The notes beneath the pieces were generated by a model, which was given only the letters and a program-made list of their open reading frames with translations, had not been told where the DNA came from and ran no database searches. The translations under genes were made by a program, and so were the position numbers. From DATLYF01 sp035575095 (lineage in GTDB: Bacteria > Pseudomonadota > Gammaproteobacteria > Competibacterales > Competibacteraceae): a stretch of 34,304 bases of DNA. The stretch spans positions 1 through 34,304 of the forward strand of contig DATLYF010000004.1 in assembly GCA_035575095.1 (NCBI GenBank), written 5' to 3'. This document shows, piece after piece, positions 1 to 8,677 of this stretch (the stretch's first letter is position 1; each line of letters opens with the position of its first letter).

Positions 1-1016
1 AGGCGGCGGTGCAAGGCCGCGAGCGCGGGAGGCAGCGGCTGAAAGACGTGCCCACTGCGGTCGCCACCGCGGAACAAGGTGGCGTGCCCGCCGGCTTGCT
101 CCGCAGCGCGAAAGATCGTGTCGGCCGGTACGCTGGAGCGCAGCCAGCGCTGCGCCCCACCCCAGTCGATCAGCCAGCGCCCGGGCAGGTCCACGGCGGC
201 GGCCGGCGGCAGGGACAGTCGCCACAGCGGTAGCGCGGCGTCGGTGCTGAAGAAGGGCAGGCGCAGTTCACGCAGGTCACGCCAGAACGCCTCTGCGGCG
301 CCCGCCTCCAGGGTCTCGCCGCCGACGCTGCGGCGCGCTGCCGCCACGGCGCTGCCGGCGCCGGACAGCCGGATATGCAATACCCCATCGACGTGGGCGG
401 CGGCGGAGATGGGCAAGGGCTGCCCGGCCCACTGGTTACACAGGTCGATCGCCTCCGCGGCCCGGCATTCCCGCGCCACGGTCAGCTCCTCGGCCGGACG
501 TGGCACTACCTTGAGGGAGGCTTCCAGGATCACCCCCAAGGTGCCCAGACTGCCGGTGAACAGCCGCGCTACGTCGTAGCCGGCCACGTTCTTCATCACC
601 TGGCCGCCGAAGCGCAGCACTTCGCCCTTGCCGTTGAGCACCTTCATCCCCAGGACGAAGTCGCGGGCAGCGCCGGCATAGGGACGGCGCGGGCCGGACA
701 GGGCGCAGGCCAGGGTGCCGCCCAGGGTAGCGGCGTCGCCGAACCAGGGAGGCTCGAAGCCGAGCATCTGCCCGCGCTCGGCCAGCGTCGCCTCCAGTTC
801 GGCCAGGGTGGTGCCGGCGCGGGCGGTGATCACCAGTTCGCTCGGCTGATAATCGACGATGCCATGGTGACCGGCTACCGTCAGGGGCTCGCCCTGTATG
901 GTGCGTCCGTACCAGGATTTGCTGCCGCCGCCGCAGATGGCGAGCGCCTGGCCTGCAGCGGCAGCGGCGCGCACCGTCTCGGCCAGGGTGCCGCTCAGAT
1001 CGTATTCGCTCGCCAT
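1..1016 (-). CDS. glcE: Glycolate oxidase/dehydrogenase FAD-binding subunit GlcE (C-terminus cut by window edge)
   Basis: This reading frame stays open from an ATG at 1016 to the left edge, giving about 338 residues; GlcE proteins are about 350, so only the last few residues are missing. It shows the GlcE pattern of an FAD-binding (PCMH-type) fold: GGGSKSWYGR near residue 30, the stretch GFEPPWFGDAATLGGTLA before residue 110, and VMKNVAGYDVARLFTGSLGT near residue 150. Near the end, GHATLFRGGD is typical of the family. GlcE works with GlcD and the iron-sulfur protein GlcF to oxidise glycolate to glyoxylate and pass electrons to the respiratory chain. The ATG overlaps the glcD stop (ATGA), so the two are translationally coupled. 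A glcF gene would be expected just beyond the left edge; this is inference. Confidence 0.9.
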   Translation of the reverse strand, partial: MASEYDLSGTLAETVRAAAAAGQALAICGGGSKSWYGRTIQGEPLTVAGHHGIVDYQPSELVITARAGTTLAELEATLAERGQMLGFEPPWFGDAATLGGTLACALSGPRRPYAGAARDFVLGMKVLNGKGEVLRFGGQVMKNVAGYDVARLFTGSLGTLGVILEASLKVVPRPAEELTVARECRAAEAIDLCNQWAGQPLPISAAAHVDGVLHIRLSGAGSAVAAARRSVGGETLEAGAAEAFWRDLRELRLPFFSTDAALPLWRLSLPPAAAVDLPGRWLIDWGGAQRWLRSSVPADTIFRAAEQAGGHATLFRGGDRSGHVFQPLPPALAALHRR

Positions 1017-2509
1017 CAGAAACGCTCCAGCTCGGGGAAGGGGAGTTGACCGTGGTGCACGTGCATGGCGTTGTACTCGGCGCAGCGTGCCAGGGTGGGC
1101 ACGGCCTTGCCGGGGTTGAGCAGGCCCTGGGGATCAAAGGCGCGCTTCAGCGCATGGAACTGCTCCAGTTCGGCGGGGCTGAACTGCACGCACATCTGGT
1201 TGATCTTCTCCACCCCCACGCCGTGCTCGCCGGTGATGGTGCCGCCCACCGCCACGCACAGCTCCAGGATCTCGGCGGCCAGGGCCTCGGTGCGCTCCAG
1301 ATCGCCGGCCCGGTTGGCGTCGAACAGGATCAGCGGGTGCAAGTTGCCGTCGCCGGCGTGAAAGACATTGAGCACCGGCAGGCCGTAAGCTTGCGCCAGC
1401 TCACCGATACGGCTCAGCACCCGGGCCAGTTCGCGTCGCGGGATGGTGCCGTCGATGCAGTAGTAGTCGGGCGAGATGCGCCCGGCGGCGGGAAAGGCGG
1501 CCTTGCGCCCGGCCCAGAACAACAGCCGTTCCCGCTCGTCGCGGGAGACGCGGATGTCGTAGGCGCCGGCCTGCTGCATCAGCTCCCGCACCGCCGCCAT
1601 CTGCTCGGCCACCTCCTCGGCAGTGCCGTCCAGCTCGCACAGCAGGATGGCCACGGCATCCAGGGGATAGCCGGCGTGGACGTAGGCCTCCACGGCGTGG
1701 GTGATGCCCTGGTCCATCATCTCCAGGCCGCCGGGGATGATGCCGGCGGCGATGATGTCAGCCACCGCCCGTCCGGCCTGCTCCAGGGTGTGGAAGGCGG
1801 CCATCAGGACCTGGGCGCTGACCGGCTTGGGCAGGAGTTTCACGGTGATCTCGACGATCACCCCGAGCAAACCCTCAGAACCGGTGATCAGCGCCAGCAA
1901 GTCGTAGCCGGGGCTGTCCAGGGCCGCGCCGCCCAGGGTGAGCCGCTCGCCGTCCATGGTGACGATGTCCACCGCCAGGATGTTGTGCACGGTAAGACCG
2001 TATTTCAGGCAGTGCACGCCGCCGGCGTTCTCCGCCACGTTGCCGCCGATCGAGCAGGCGATCTGCGAGGACGGATCCGGGGCGTAGTAGAGACCGTAGC
2101 CGGCGACGGCCTGGGAGATGGCCAGGTTGCGCACCCCGGGCTCGACCCGCGCGCTGCGGTTGGCCGGATCGATGCCGAGGATGCGGTTGAACTTGGCCAT
2201 GGACAGCAGCACGCCATCGGCGAGCGGCAGCGCCCCGCCGGACAGGCCGGTGCCGGCGCCGCGCGCTACCACCGGCACCTCCAGCGCGGAGCAGGTGCGC
2301 AGCACGTGCTGCACCTGTTCGACGGTCTCCGGCAGCACCACCATGAGCGGTAACTGTCGATAAGCGGAGAGGCCGTCGCATTCGAACGGGCGCAGATCCT
2401 CGGGATCATCCAGGATCAGCGCCGCGGGCAGGCCGCGCTCCAGCGCCGCGCGCAGGGCGGCGCGGCGGTGCGCGGGCACGGCGGGACGGGAGGGCAGGGC
2501 AATGCTCAT
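1016..2509 (-). CDS. glcD: Glycolate oxidase/dehydrogenase FAD-linked subunit GlcD
   Basis: This 497-residue protein has the length of E. coli GlcD (about 499). It has an N-terminal FAD-binding PCMH domain with PVVARGAGTGLSGG at residues 79-92 and the segment SIGGNVAENAGGVHCLKYGL further on. The C-terminal FAD-oxidase cap carries NVFHAGDGNLHPLILFD and GTITGEHGVGVEKI (from about residue 423), the hallmark of the GlcD/D-lactate dehydrogenase family. It oxidises glycolate (or a related 2-hydroxy acid) as part of a GlcDEF complex on the cytoplasmic face of the membrane. The start at 2509 has AGGTG 6 bases upstream. It is first in a leftward operon with glcE and diverges from an IclR regulator. 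A D-lactate dehydrogenase role cannot be excluded from sequence, but the adjacent glcE makes GlcD the better call. Confidence 0.92.
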   Translation of the reverse strand: MSIALPSRPAVPAHRRAALRAALERGLPAALILDDPEDLRPFECDGLSAYRQLPLMVVLPETVEQVQHVLRTCSALEVPVVARGAGTGLSGGALPLADGVLLSMAKFNRILGIDPANRSARVEPGVRNLAISQAVAGYGLYYAPDPSSQIACSIGGNVAENAGGVHCLKYGLTVHNILAVDIVTMDGERLTLGGAALDSPGYDLLALITGSEGLLGVIVEITVKLLPKPVSAQVLMAAFHTLEQAGRAVADIIAAGIIPGGLEMMDQGITHAVEAYVHAGYPLDAVAILLCELDGTAEEVAEQMAAVRELMQQAGAYDIRVSRDERERLLFWAGRKAAFPAAGRISPDYYCIDGTIPRRELARVLSRIGELAQAYGLPVLNVFHAGDGNLHPLILFDANRAGDLERTEALAAEILELCVAVGGTITGEHGVGVEKINQMCVQFSPAELEQFHALKRAFDPQGLLNPGKAVPTLARCAEYNAMHVHHGQLPFPELERF

Positions 2510-2565
2510 GGGCGCACCTCGCAGGCTGGCGGAGCGATCTCGGCGAAGCGGATGGCAAAGATGTT

Positions 2566-2717
2566 ACACCTTGATAGAGGTGTTTGGCGACAATTGGATA
2601 AGAGGTCAGACCAGTGATTTTGGAGAAGCGAAGCACTGGCATTGGGTTGTGCGATGCAATATCATGATTTCACGATACAGAATTTTATTCGTATGAAGAG
2701 AAACCCGATTTCACTAT
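2566..2717. promoter_or_regulatory. Divergent glcD/IclR intergenic control region with inverted and direct repeats
   Basis: The spacer between the divergent genes is clearly more AT-rich than its surroundings. It holds a perfect inverted repeat ACACCT-N6-AGGTGT (2566-2583), nearer glcD. Nearer the regulator lies an 8-bp dyad with one bulged base, ATAC-A-GAAT-TTT-ATTC-GTAT (2675-2694), flanked by a direct repeat GATTTCACNAT at 2666-2676 and 2707-2717, 41 bp apart (about four helical turns). IclR proteins bind short palindromes near their own promoter, so these are candidate operators. No confident -35/-10 pair could be assigned. Confidence 0.45.
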
Positions 2718-2721
2718 CGCT

Positions 2722-3480
2722 ATGACGACGTCATCCATCCAGGTCATCGACCGCATGGTCCAGTTGCTGGACGCCATCGCCACCAAGAACGAGCCGGCTA
2801 GCCTCAAGATGCTGGCCAGCGAAACCGGTCTGCATCCCTCCACCGCGTTTCGCATCCTGGCATCGCTGGCCGATCACGATCTAGTGGAACGGTCCGGTTC
2901 CGGTCACTATCAGCTCGGGCTGAAGCTTTTGCAGCTCGGCAGCCGTGTGCAGGGACGGCTGGATCTGCGGCGTGAGGCGCGGCCCATCCTGGAATGGCTG
3001 CGCAATGAGATCGGCGAGACCGTCAACCTGATCATGCGCGAGGGTGATTTCGTGGTGTACCTGGACCGCGCCATTCCCAACCGCATGATGCGCGTCGAAC
3101 AGATGATCGGCGGCCACACGCCGCTGCATGTGACCGCCGTGGGCAAGCTGTTCCTCGGCGAGAGCGGCGCCGAGGCCTGTCTGGATTACGCCGAGCGCAC
3201 CGGCCTCAAGCCCTGCACGCCGTACTCCATTACCGATCCGGCGGCGCTGTGGCGCACCGTGAAGGCAGCGGTGCAACAGGGCTACGCCTTGGACGATCAG
3301 GAGGCGGAGCTGGGGGTGGGGTGCATCGGCGTGCCGATCCGCGATTCCTCTGGCTCCATGATCGCCGGCATCTCGGTATCGGCGCCCATCGAGCGGCGCC
3401 AGCAGGGCTGGGTGCCGCTGATCAAGCAGGCGGCGGAGAAGCTGTCGGCGCGGTTGGGGTACTACCCTGACAGGGGTTGA
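2722..3480 (+). CDS. IclR-family transcriptional regulator, probable regulator of the glc genes
   Basis: This 252-residue protein has the two-domain IclR layout. The N-terminal winged helix-turn-helix spans about residues 5-65, with LKMLASETGLHPSTAFRILA as the recognition region and HYQLGLKLLQLG as the wing end. The effector domain (about 80-245) includes the family signatures MRVEQMIGGHTPLHVTAVGK and CIGVPIRDSSGSMIAGISVS. The chosen ATG leaves the usual short IQVIDRMVQLLDAIA lead-in before the helix-turn-helix; the ribosome-binding site is weak. Its divergent position next to glcD suggests it controls glycolate oxidation and itself. In E. coli that job is done by the GntR-family GlcC, so this would be a different regulator type; the effector is unknown. 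Confidence 0.9.
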   Translation: MTTSSIQVIDRMVQLLDAIATKNEPASLKMLASETGLHPSTAFRILASLADHDLVERSGSGHYQLGLKLLQLGSRVQGRLDLRREARPILEWLRNEIGETVNLIMREGDFVVYLDRAIPNRMMRVEQMIGGHTPLHVTAVGKLFLGESGAEACLDYAERTGLKPCTPYSITDPAALWRTVKAAVQQGYALDDQEAELGVGCIGVPIRDSSGSMIAGISVSAPIERRQQGWVPLIKQAAEKLSARLGYYPDRG

Positions 3481-3491
3481 TCCCCCAATAT

Positions 3492-3740
3492 CTACTCCTC
3501 ACTCTCCGTCTTCTGCTGGGTGAAGGCATCCCAGAACAGCTTTTGCCACTGCTCCACGGTCTGCAGTTGCGGAGTCAGCAGCGGCTTGAGCAGGCTCTGG
3601 GGATCGAAGCCGGCCATGCCCTTGTGCAGGTTCTCGCGCAACTGCTCCAGGATCTCCTCCTGCAACGGCTGAATGTTGGGCAGGCCGAGGAATTCCCGCA
3701 TCTCCTGGGCGCTGGCTTCGACGGTGATGTGGATCTTCAT
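3492..3740 (-). CDS. Small conserved protein, DUF6489-like
   Basis: The 82-residue product begins MKIHITVEASAQEMREFLGL and continues with a helical, amphipathic middle and a C-terminal stretch around QTVEQWQKLFWDAF. The pattern of an N-terminal strand followed by 'REFLGLPNIQPLQEE' resembles the small uncharacterised DUF6489 family of gammaproteobacteria. No signal peptide, membrane segment or catalytic motif is visible, so it is probably cytoplasmic. It is convergent with the IclR gene (11 bases apart) and lies downstream of kup in the same direction, separated by about 50 bases. No function is known to me; the family assignment is from memory of the motif and is moderately secure. Confidence 0.7.
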   Translation of the reverse strand: MKIHITVEASAQEMREFLGLPNIQPLQEEILEQLRENLHKGMAGFDPQSLLKPLLTPQLQTVEQWQKLFWDAFTQQKTESEE

Positions 3741-3792
3741 GGGACGCGTTCACTGGGGGCCTATCGGCTAGCATAGCCAAGCCGCGGCCCGC

Positions 3793-5703
3793 TCACAGCT
3801 CGACCTGCGCCCCCAGCTCCACTACCCGATTGGTGGGCAGACGGAAGAAGTCCATGGCACGCTGGGCGTTGAGCGACATGGTGACGAACAGCTTCTCGCG
3901 CCACAGCGCCATGCCCGGGCGCCGGGTGGCGATCAAGGTCTCGCGGCCGAGGAAGAAGGTGGTATCGGCCAGATCGAAGCTTAAGCCATGCGCGGCGCAC
4001 AGCTCGAGTTCGCGCGGCAGGTTGGGGTCCTCGAAGAAGCCGTAGCGCACCGTCAGGCGATAGAACTCGTGGCCGATGGCCTCGATGGCGATGCGTTCGG
4101 CCTCGGCCACGCGTGGGATATCCTCGGTCTCCACGGTGAGCAGCACCACCCGCTCGTGCAGCACCTTGTTGTGCTTGAGGTTGTGCAGCAGGGCGTGGGG
4201 GACTTCCTGAGCACTCGAGGTGAGGAATACCGCCGTGCCCGGTACGCGGTGGATGCTGCCACGTTCCACGCCGGCCAGCAGCACCGACAGCGGCATGCTC
4301 TCCTCGCGCAGCCGCTTGGCCAGCAGCTCGCGGCCTTCCTTCCAGGTCGACATCAGGGTGAACACCAGGGCGGCGATGAGCAACGGGAACCAACCGCCAT
4401 CGGGAATCTTCAGTGCATTGGCGGTGAAGAACGACAGATCGATGCACAGGAACAGCGCAAACAGCGGCAGGCAGCGCCACAGCGGCCAGTTCCACAGGGT
4501 GTAGGCGACCACGCCGGTGAGCGTAGTGGTGAGCACCATGGTCACCGTCACCGAGATGCCGTAGGCAGCGGCCAGGGCGCTGGAGGAGCCGAAGCCGACT
4601 ACCAGCACGATCACCGCCGCCAGCATCGCCCAGTTGGCGCGGGGGATGTAGATCTGGCCGATCTCCTCACTGGAAGTGTGGACGATGGTGAAGCGCGGCA
4701 GGTAGCCAAGCTGCACCGCCTGACGGGTGAGCGAGAACACGCCGGAGATCACCGCCTGGGAGGCGATCACCGTGGCCAGGGTGGCCAGTATCACCAAAGG
4801 ATAGAGCAACCACGCGGGAGCGAGCAGGAAGAAGGGGTTGCGTACCGTCTCCGGGTTCTCCAGGATCAATGCGCCCTGGCCGAAGTAGTTGAGGGCGATG
4901 CCGGGCAGCACCAGGCTGAACCAGGCCACGCGAATGGGGGTGCGGCCGAAGTGGCCCATGTCCACGTACAGCGCCTCGCCACCGGTGATCACCAGGAATA
5001 CCGAACCTAGCACCAGGAAGCCGGTCCAGCCGTTGTGCAGGAAGAAGTTCACGGCGTGGAGGGGGTTGATGGCAGCCAGCACCGCGGGGTGCTGCACCAG
5101 GTTGTAAAGCCCGAGCAGCCCCAGGGTGGCGAACCAGCCGCACATGACCGGGCCGAACAGGGCGCCGACGGTAGCCGTGCCGCGATGCTGGAAGGCGAAC
5201 AGCAGGATCAGCACGGTCAGCGCCAGCGGCACCACGAAATGTTCCAGCTGTGGTGCCGCCACCTCCAGGCCCTCCACCGCGCTCAGCACCGAGATGGCCG
5301 GGGTGATGACGCCATCGCCATAGAACATGGCCGCTCCGAACAGCCCCAGCGCCACCACCCACCAGCGCGTGCGCGGCTTGCGGAACAGGCCGCGCAGGGT
5401 CAGCGCCATCAGCGCCAGGATGCCGCCCTCGCCGCGGTTGTCGGCACGCATCACCACCAGGATGTACTCGCCGCAGATGACCAGGGTCAGCGCCCAGAAC
5501 ATCAGCGAGACGATGCCGAGCACGTTCTCGGGCGTGGGCGTCAGGCCGTAATGGGGGCTGAAGCACTCGCGCAAGGCATAGAGGGGACTGGTACCGATAT
5601 CGCCGAACACCACGCCGAAGGCGGCCACCACCAGGGGAGCGAGGTTGGCGCCGGCCGGAGCGTGGCCGGCGGCGGCCGAAGCGGACGGGGAGGTTGTATT
5701 CAT
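3793..5703 (-). CDS. kup: Low-affinity potassium transporter Kup
   Basis: This is a 636-residue Kup/HAK/KUP-family secondary potassium uptake protein of the inner membrane, close to the 622 residues of E. coli Kup. The hallmark GDIGTSPLY is at residues 34-42, followed by about 12 hydrophobic segments and the conserved ADNRGEGGILALMAL stretch. The hydrophilic C-terminal tail (about 480-636) is cytoplasmic. It ends in the family-typical region with FFLGRETLIATRRPGM and MSLNAQRAMDFFRLPTNRVVELG. The frame is open further upstream, but the ATG at 5703 gives the usual short N-terminal tail before the first membrane helix, and the extension overlaps mnmG and has no Kup similarity. It lies 73 bases downstream of mnmG and may be read through from it. 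Confidence 0.95.
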   Translation of the reverse strand: MNTTSPSASAAAGHAPAGANLAPLVVAAFGVVFGDIGTSPLYALRECFSPHYGLTPTPENVLGIVSLMFWALTLVICGEYILVVMRADNRGEGGILALMALTLRGLFRKPRTRWWVVALGLFGAAMFYGDGVITPAISVLSAVEGLEVAAPQLEHFVVPLALTVLILLFAFQHRGTATVGALFGPVMCGWFATLGLLGLYNLVQHPAVLAAINPLHAVNFFLHNGWTGFLVLGSVFLVITGGEALYVDMGHFGRTPIRVAWFSLVLPGIALNYFGQGALILENPETVRNPFFLLAPAWLLYPLVILATLATVIASQAVISGVFSLTRQAVQLGYLPRFTIVHTSSEEIGQIYIPRANWAMLAAVIVLVVGFGSSSALAAAYGISVTVTMVLTTTLTGVVAYTLWNWPLWRCLPLFALFLCIDLSFFTANALKIPDGGWFPLLIAALVFTLMSTWKEGRELLAKRLREESMPLSVLLAGVERGSIHRVPGTAVFLTSSAQEVPHALLHNLKHNKVLHERVVLLTVETEDIPRVAEAERIAIEAIGHEFYRLTVRYGFFEDPNLPRELELCAAHGLSFDLADTTFFLGRETLIATRRPGMALWREKLFVTMSLNAQRAMDFFRLPTNRVVELGAQVEL

Positions 5704-5776
5704 GGTTCTTGGTTGTGTTCTGGTTGAGGCACAGGGAAGCGGGGCATGCCGTGGCGGCGGTCGCGCAGCACAGCGC

Positions 5777-7663
5777 TTACGCGCTGCGCCGCTCGCCGCC
5801 GCGCTTGAGGTGCACCAGCAGCAAGGCGATGGCCGCTGGGGTGATGCCGGGAATGCGGCTGGCCTGCCCCAGGTTGGCAGGGCGATGGCGGTTGAGTTTC
5901 TCCTGCACCTCGGCCGAGAGGCCGCGCACCTGGCGGTAGTCGAGATCGGCGGGCAGCTGCGTCTCCTCGTGGCGGCGGGTGCGCTCGATCTCTTCTTGCT
6001 GGCGCTCGATATAGCCGGCGTACTTGGCCTGGATCTCCACCTGCTCGGCCACCGCCGCATCGGCCACGCCCGGCCCTAGCCCGGGCAGGCTCATCAGCGC
6101 CGAGTAGCTCACCTCGGGCCGGCGTAGCAACTCGCTAGCCCGCGCCTCGCGGCTCAAGGGGACGCCTAGCAACGCCGCCAGCTCCGCATCCAGGCCGGCG
6201 CCGGGGCGCAGCCAGATGTCTTCGAGGCGCGCGCGCTCGCGCTCGATGGCCTCGCGCTTCTCGCAGTAAGCGCGCCAGCGCTGGTCGTCGACCAGCCCCA
6301 GCGTGCGGCCGATCTCGCTCAGGCGCAGGTCGGCGTTGTCCTCGCGCAGCAGCAGCCGGTGCTCGGCACGGCTGGTAAACATGCGATAGGGCTCGTTGGT
6401 GCCCTGGGTGATGAGATCGTCGATGAGCACGCCCAGATAGGCCTGGTCGCGGCGCGGATACCAGGGCTCGCGCCCCTGCACGGCGAGTGCGGCGTTGAGC
6501 CCGGCCAGCAGGCCCTGGGCGGCGGCCTCCTCATAGCCGGTGGTGCCATTGATCTGGCCGGCGAAGTACAGCCCGGGGAGGTGCCGCGTCTCCAGAGTGT
6601 ATTGCAGGTCGCGCGGGTCGAAGAAATCGTACTCGATGGCGTAGCCGGGGCGGGTGAGGTGGGCCCGCTCCAGGCCGCGGATGGAGCGCACCAGCTCGAG
6701 CTGCACATCGAACGGCAGACTGGTGGAGATGCCGTTGGGATAGACCTCGAAAGTGTTCAGCCCCTCCGGCTCGAGGAATACCTGGTGCGCGCTCTTGTCG
6801 GCGAAGCGCACGATCTTGTCCTCCACCGACGGGCAGTAGCGCGGACCGATGCCCTCGATCACCCCGGAGTACATGGGCGAGCGGGAAAGCCCGGCGCGGA
6901 TGATGTCGTGGGTACGCTCGTTGGTATGAGTGATCCAGCAGGAAATCTGACGCGGATGCTCGTCTCGCGAGCCGAGATAGGAGAACACCGGGGTGGGGGT
7001 ATCGCCGGGCTGTTCCTGGAGCTTGGAGTAATCGATGGTCTTGCCGTCGAGGCGCGGCGGCGTGCCGGTCTTGAGCCGGCCGACGCGTGGCACCAGCTCG
7101 CGCAGCCGGGCGGCCAGGGCGTTGGCGGGGGGATCGCCAGCGCGGCCGCCCTCGTAGTGGGTGAGGCCGATGTGGATGCGTCCGGCCAGAAAGGTGCCGG
7201 TGGTGAGCACCACCGTGGGGGCGCGGAACTGGATGCCGGACTGGGTCAGCACCCCGGCCACCCGCCCACCCTCGACCACCAGGTCGGTGACCGCCTGTTG
7301 GAAGATCTGCAGATGCGGCTGGTGCTCCACCAGGGTGCGCACCGCTGCCTTGTACAGCACGCGGTCGGCCTGGGCGCGGGTGGCGCGCACCGCCGGACCC
7401 TTGCGCGAGTTGAGGATGCGGAACTGGATGCCGCCGCGGTCGGCGGCGCGCGCCATCACCCCGCCCAGGGCGTCGATCTCCTTGACCAGATGACCCTTAC
7501 CGATGCCGCCGATGGCGGGGTTGCAACTCATCTGGCCGATGGTCTCGACGTTATGGGTGAGCAGCAGGGTGCGCACGCCCATGCGCGCTGCCGCCATGGC
7601 TGCCTCGGTGCCGGCGTGGCCGCCGCCGACGACGATCACATCGAACGGATCGGGATAGCGCAT
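5777..7663 (-). CDS. mnmG: tRNA uridine-5-carboxymethylaminomethyl(34) synthesis enzyme MnmG (GidA)
   Basis: The 628-residue length matches MnmG (629 in E. coli). The N-terminal FAD site is VVGGGHAGTEAAMAAARMG starting near residue 11, followed by CNPAIGGIGKGHLVKEID. The substrate region has RILNSRKGPAVRATRAQADR. The C-terminal domain shows EIQAKYAGYIERQQEEIER and the terminal RPANLGQASRIPGITPAAIA segment, which contact MnmE. With MnmE it installs the cmnm5 group on U34 of several tRNAs, using FAD, NADH and methylene-tetrahydrofolate. In many bacteria mnmG is followed by rsmG near the origin; here kup follows instead, so the origin-linked gidA-gidB pairing is absent. Confidence 0.97.
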   Translation of the reverse strand: MRYPDPFDVIVVGGGHAGTEAAMAAARMGVRTLLLTHNVETIGQMSCNPAIGGIGKGHLVKEIDALGGVMARAADRGGIQFRILNSRKGPAVRATRAQADRVLYKAAVRTLVEHQPHLQIFQQAVTDLVVEGGRVAGVLTQSGIQFRAPTVVLTTGTFLAGRIHIGLTHYEGGRAGDPPANALAARLRELVPRVGRLKTGTPPRLDGKTIDYSKLQEQPGDTPTPVFSYLGSRDEHPRQISCWITHTNERTHDIIRAGLSRSPMYSGVIEGIGPRYCPSVEDKIVRFADKSAHQVFLEPEGLNTFEVYPNGISTSLPFDVQLELVRSIRGLERAHLTRPGYAIEYDFFDPRDLQYTLETRHLPGLYFAGQINGTTGYEEAAAQGLLAGLNAALAVQGREPWYPRRDQAYLGVLIDDLITQGTNEPYRMFTSRAEHRLLLREDNADLRLSEIGRTLGLVDDQRWRAYCEKREAIERERARLEDIWLRPGAGLDAELAALLGVPLSREARASELLRRPEVSYSALMSLPGLGPGVADAAVAEQVEIQAKYAGYIERQQEEIERTRRHEETQLPADLDYRQVRGLSAEVQEKLNRHRPANLGQASRIPGITPAAIALLLVHLKRGGERRSA

Positions 7664-7698
7664 CGCGTTGAATCCCCTGAGATTCGGGATGAGGGCGC

Positions 7699-7727
7699 AT
7701 TCTAGTCCCAGTCCTGGCGGGATTCCA
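7699..7727 (-). promoter_or_regulatory. Candidate sigma-70 promoter for mnmG
   Basis: On the minus strand TAGAAT (7704-7699) has a 17-base spacer from a weak TGGAAT -35 (7727-7722). It would start transcription about 30 bases upstream of the mnmG ATG. Confidence 0.4.
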
Positions 7728-7745
7728 GGGCAGGTGCGGAAATCG

Positions 7746-7763
7746 GCACGGCGCGGGCCGTGC
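7746..7763 (-). terminator. Hairpin immediately after the LysR gene stop
   Basis: A perfect 7-bp GC-rich stem, GCACGGC-N4-GCCGTGC, starts directly after the LysR stop codon. Only a short ATTTCC follows on the minus strand, so it is a weak intrinsic terminator or an mRNA 3'-end stabiliser. Confidence 0.45.
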
Positions 7764-8669
7764 TCACTCCCAATCCTGCACCGCGGCGAAATGACTTGCC
7801 AGATAATCCAGGAACACTTGGGTCTTGGCCGGCAGCCGGCTGCCCGAAGGGTAGACGGCGTAGATGCCCATGCTCTGCCGGCAATAGGGCTCGAGCACGG
7901 CCACCAGCCGCCCGGCGCGCAGCTCGGGGCCGACGATGAAAGTAGGTAGATAGACCAGCCCCAGACCGGCCAGGGCGGCTTGGAGCAGAGCGCTGCCGTT
8001 GTCGCTGCGCAGGTTGCTCGATACCTTGACCGCCACGGTATCGTCCTCTACCTGGAAGGTCCACATGTCGCTGCGCTCCAGGGGATGGCGGTAGGTGAGG
8101 CAGTTGTGACGGGCCAGGTCACCGGGCTGCCGCGGCACGCCGTGGCGCTGCAGGTACTCGGGAGCGGCGCACACCAGCAGCCGGGTGCGGCCCAGGCGGC
8201 GGGCGATCAGGCTGGAGTCCTCCAACTGGCCGATGCGGATGGCCAGATCGTAGCCGGCCTCCACCAGGTCGACGAAGCGCTCGTCCAGGTTGAGGTCGAC
8301 CTGGATCTCCGGATAGCGGCCCAGGAAGTCGGCCAGCAGCCGCGCCAGGGAACGCTCCCCCAGCGACACCGGCACGGTGAGCTTGAGCCGTCCACGCGGG
8401 GTCTGGCCGAGGCTGCTGATCTGCGCCTCAGCGCTCTCCATCAGCTCGCGCAGCCGCCGGCTGTGGCGGTAGAGCAGCTCACCCGGTTCGGTCAGGCTCA
8501 GGGTGCGGGTAGTGCGGTTCAGCAGTCGCACGCCGAGGTGCTGCTCCAGTCCCTTGAGGCGCTTGCTCACCAGCGAGCGCGAGCTATCGCGAGACTGGGC
8601 CACTGCCGTGAGGCTGCCTTGTTCGACGATCTCGGCGAACAGCAGCATGTCCTCGAGCGAAGTGTTCAT
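7764..8669 (-). CDS. LysR-family transcriptional regulator
   Basis: This 301-residue protein has an N-terminal winged helix-turn-helix (about residues 5-62; GSLTAVAQSRDSSRSLVSKR then LKGLEQHLGVRLLNRTTRTL). A periplasmic-binding-protein-like effector domain follows (about 90-295) with the motif PEIQVDLNLDERFVDLVEAGYDLAIRIG, typical of the CrgA/AaeR-like subgroup. The ATG at 8669 is preceded by GAGGTAGGC, a good ribosome-binding site. It is divergent from the cytochrome b561-yceI pair, across a 120-base spacer with a palindrome, so it probably controls that pair and its own gene. The effector cannot be inferred from sequence. Confidence 0.92.
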   Translation of the reverse strand: MNTSLEDMLLFAEIVEQGSLTAVAQSRDSSRSLVSKRLKGLEQHLGVRLLNRTTRTLSLTEPGELLYRHSRRLRELMESAEAQISSLGQTPRGRLKLTVPVSLGERSLARLLADFLGRYPEIQVDLNLDERFVDLVEAGYDLAIRIGQLEDSSLIARRLGRTRLLVCAAPEYLQRHGVPRQPGDLARHNCLTYRHPLERSDMWTFQVEDDTVAVKVSSNLRSDNGSALLQAALAGLGLVYLPTFIVGPELRAGRLVAVLEPYCRQSMGIYAVYPSGSRLPAKTQVFLDYLASHFAAVQDWE

Positions 8670-8677
8670 GCCTACCT

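Noticed and set aside
1046..2353. Long open frame opposite glcD (435 codons)
   Set aside because: Antisense to a clear GlcD gene in GC-rich DNA; low-complexity Gly/His/Gln-rich translation with no family features.
2604..2612. GGTCAGACC, resembling the GGTNNNACC core of GntR (FadR/LldR/PdhR) operators
   Set aside because: The nearby regulator is IclR, the flanks do not extend the palindrome, and a 9-base match is easily found by chance.
6359..7705. Long open frame opposite mnmG (448 codons)
   Set aside because: Mirror of the MnmG codon pattern; no domain, no ribosome-binding site, overlaps a conserved gene completely.
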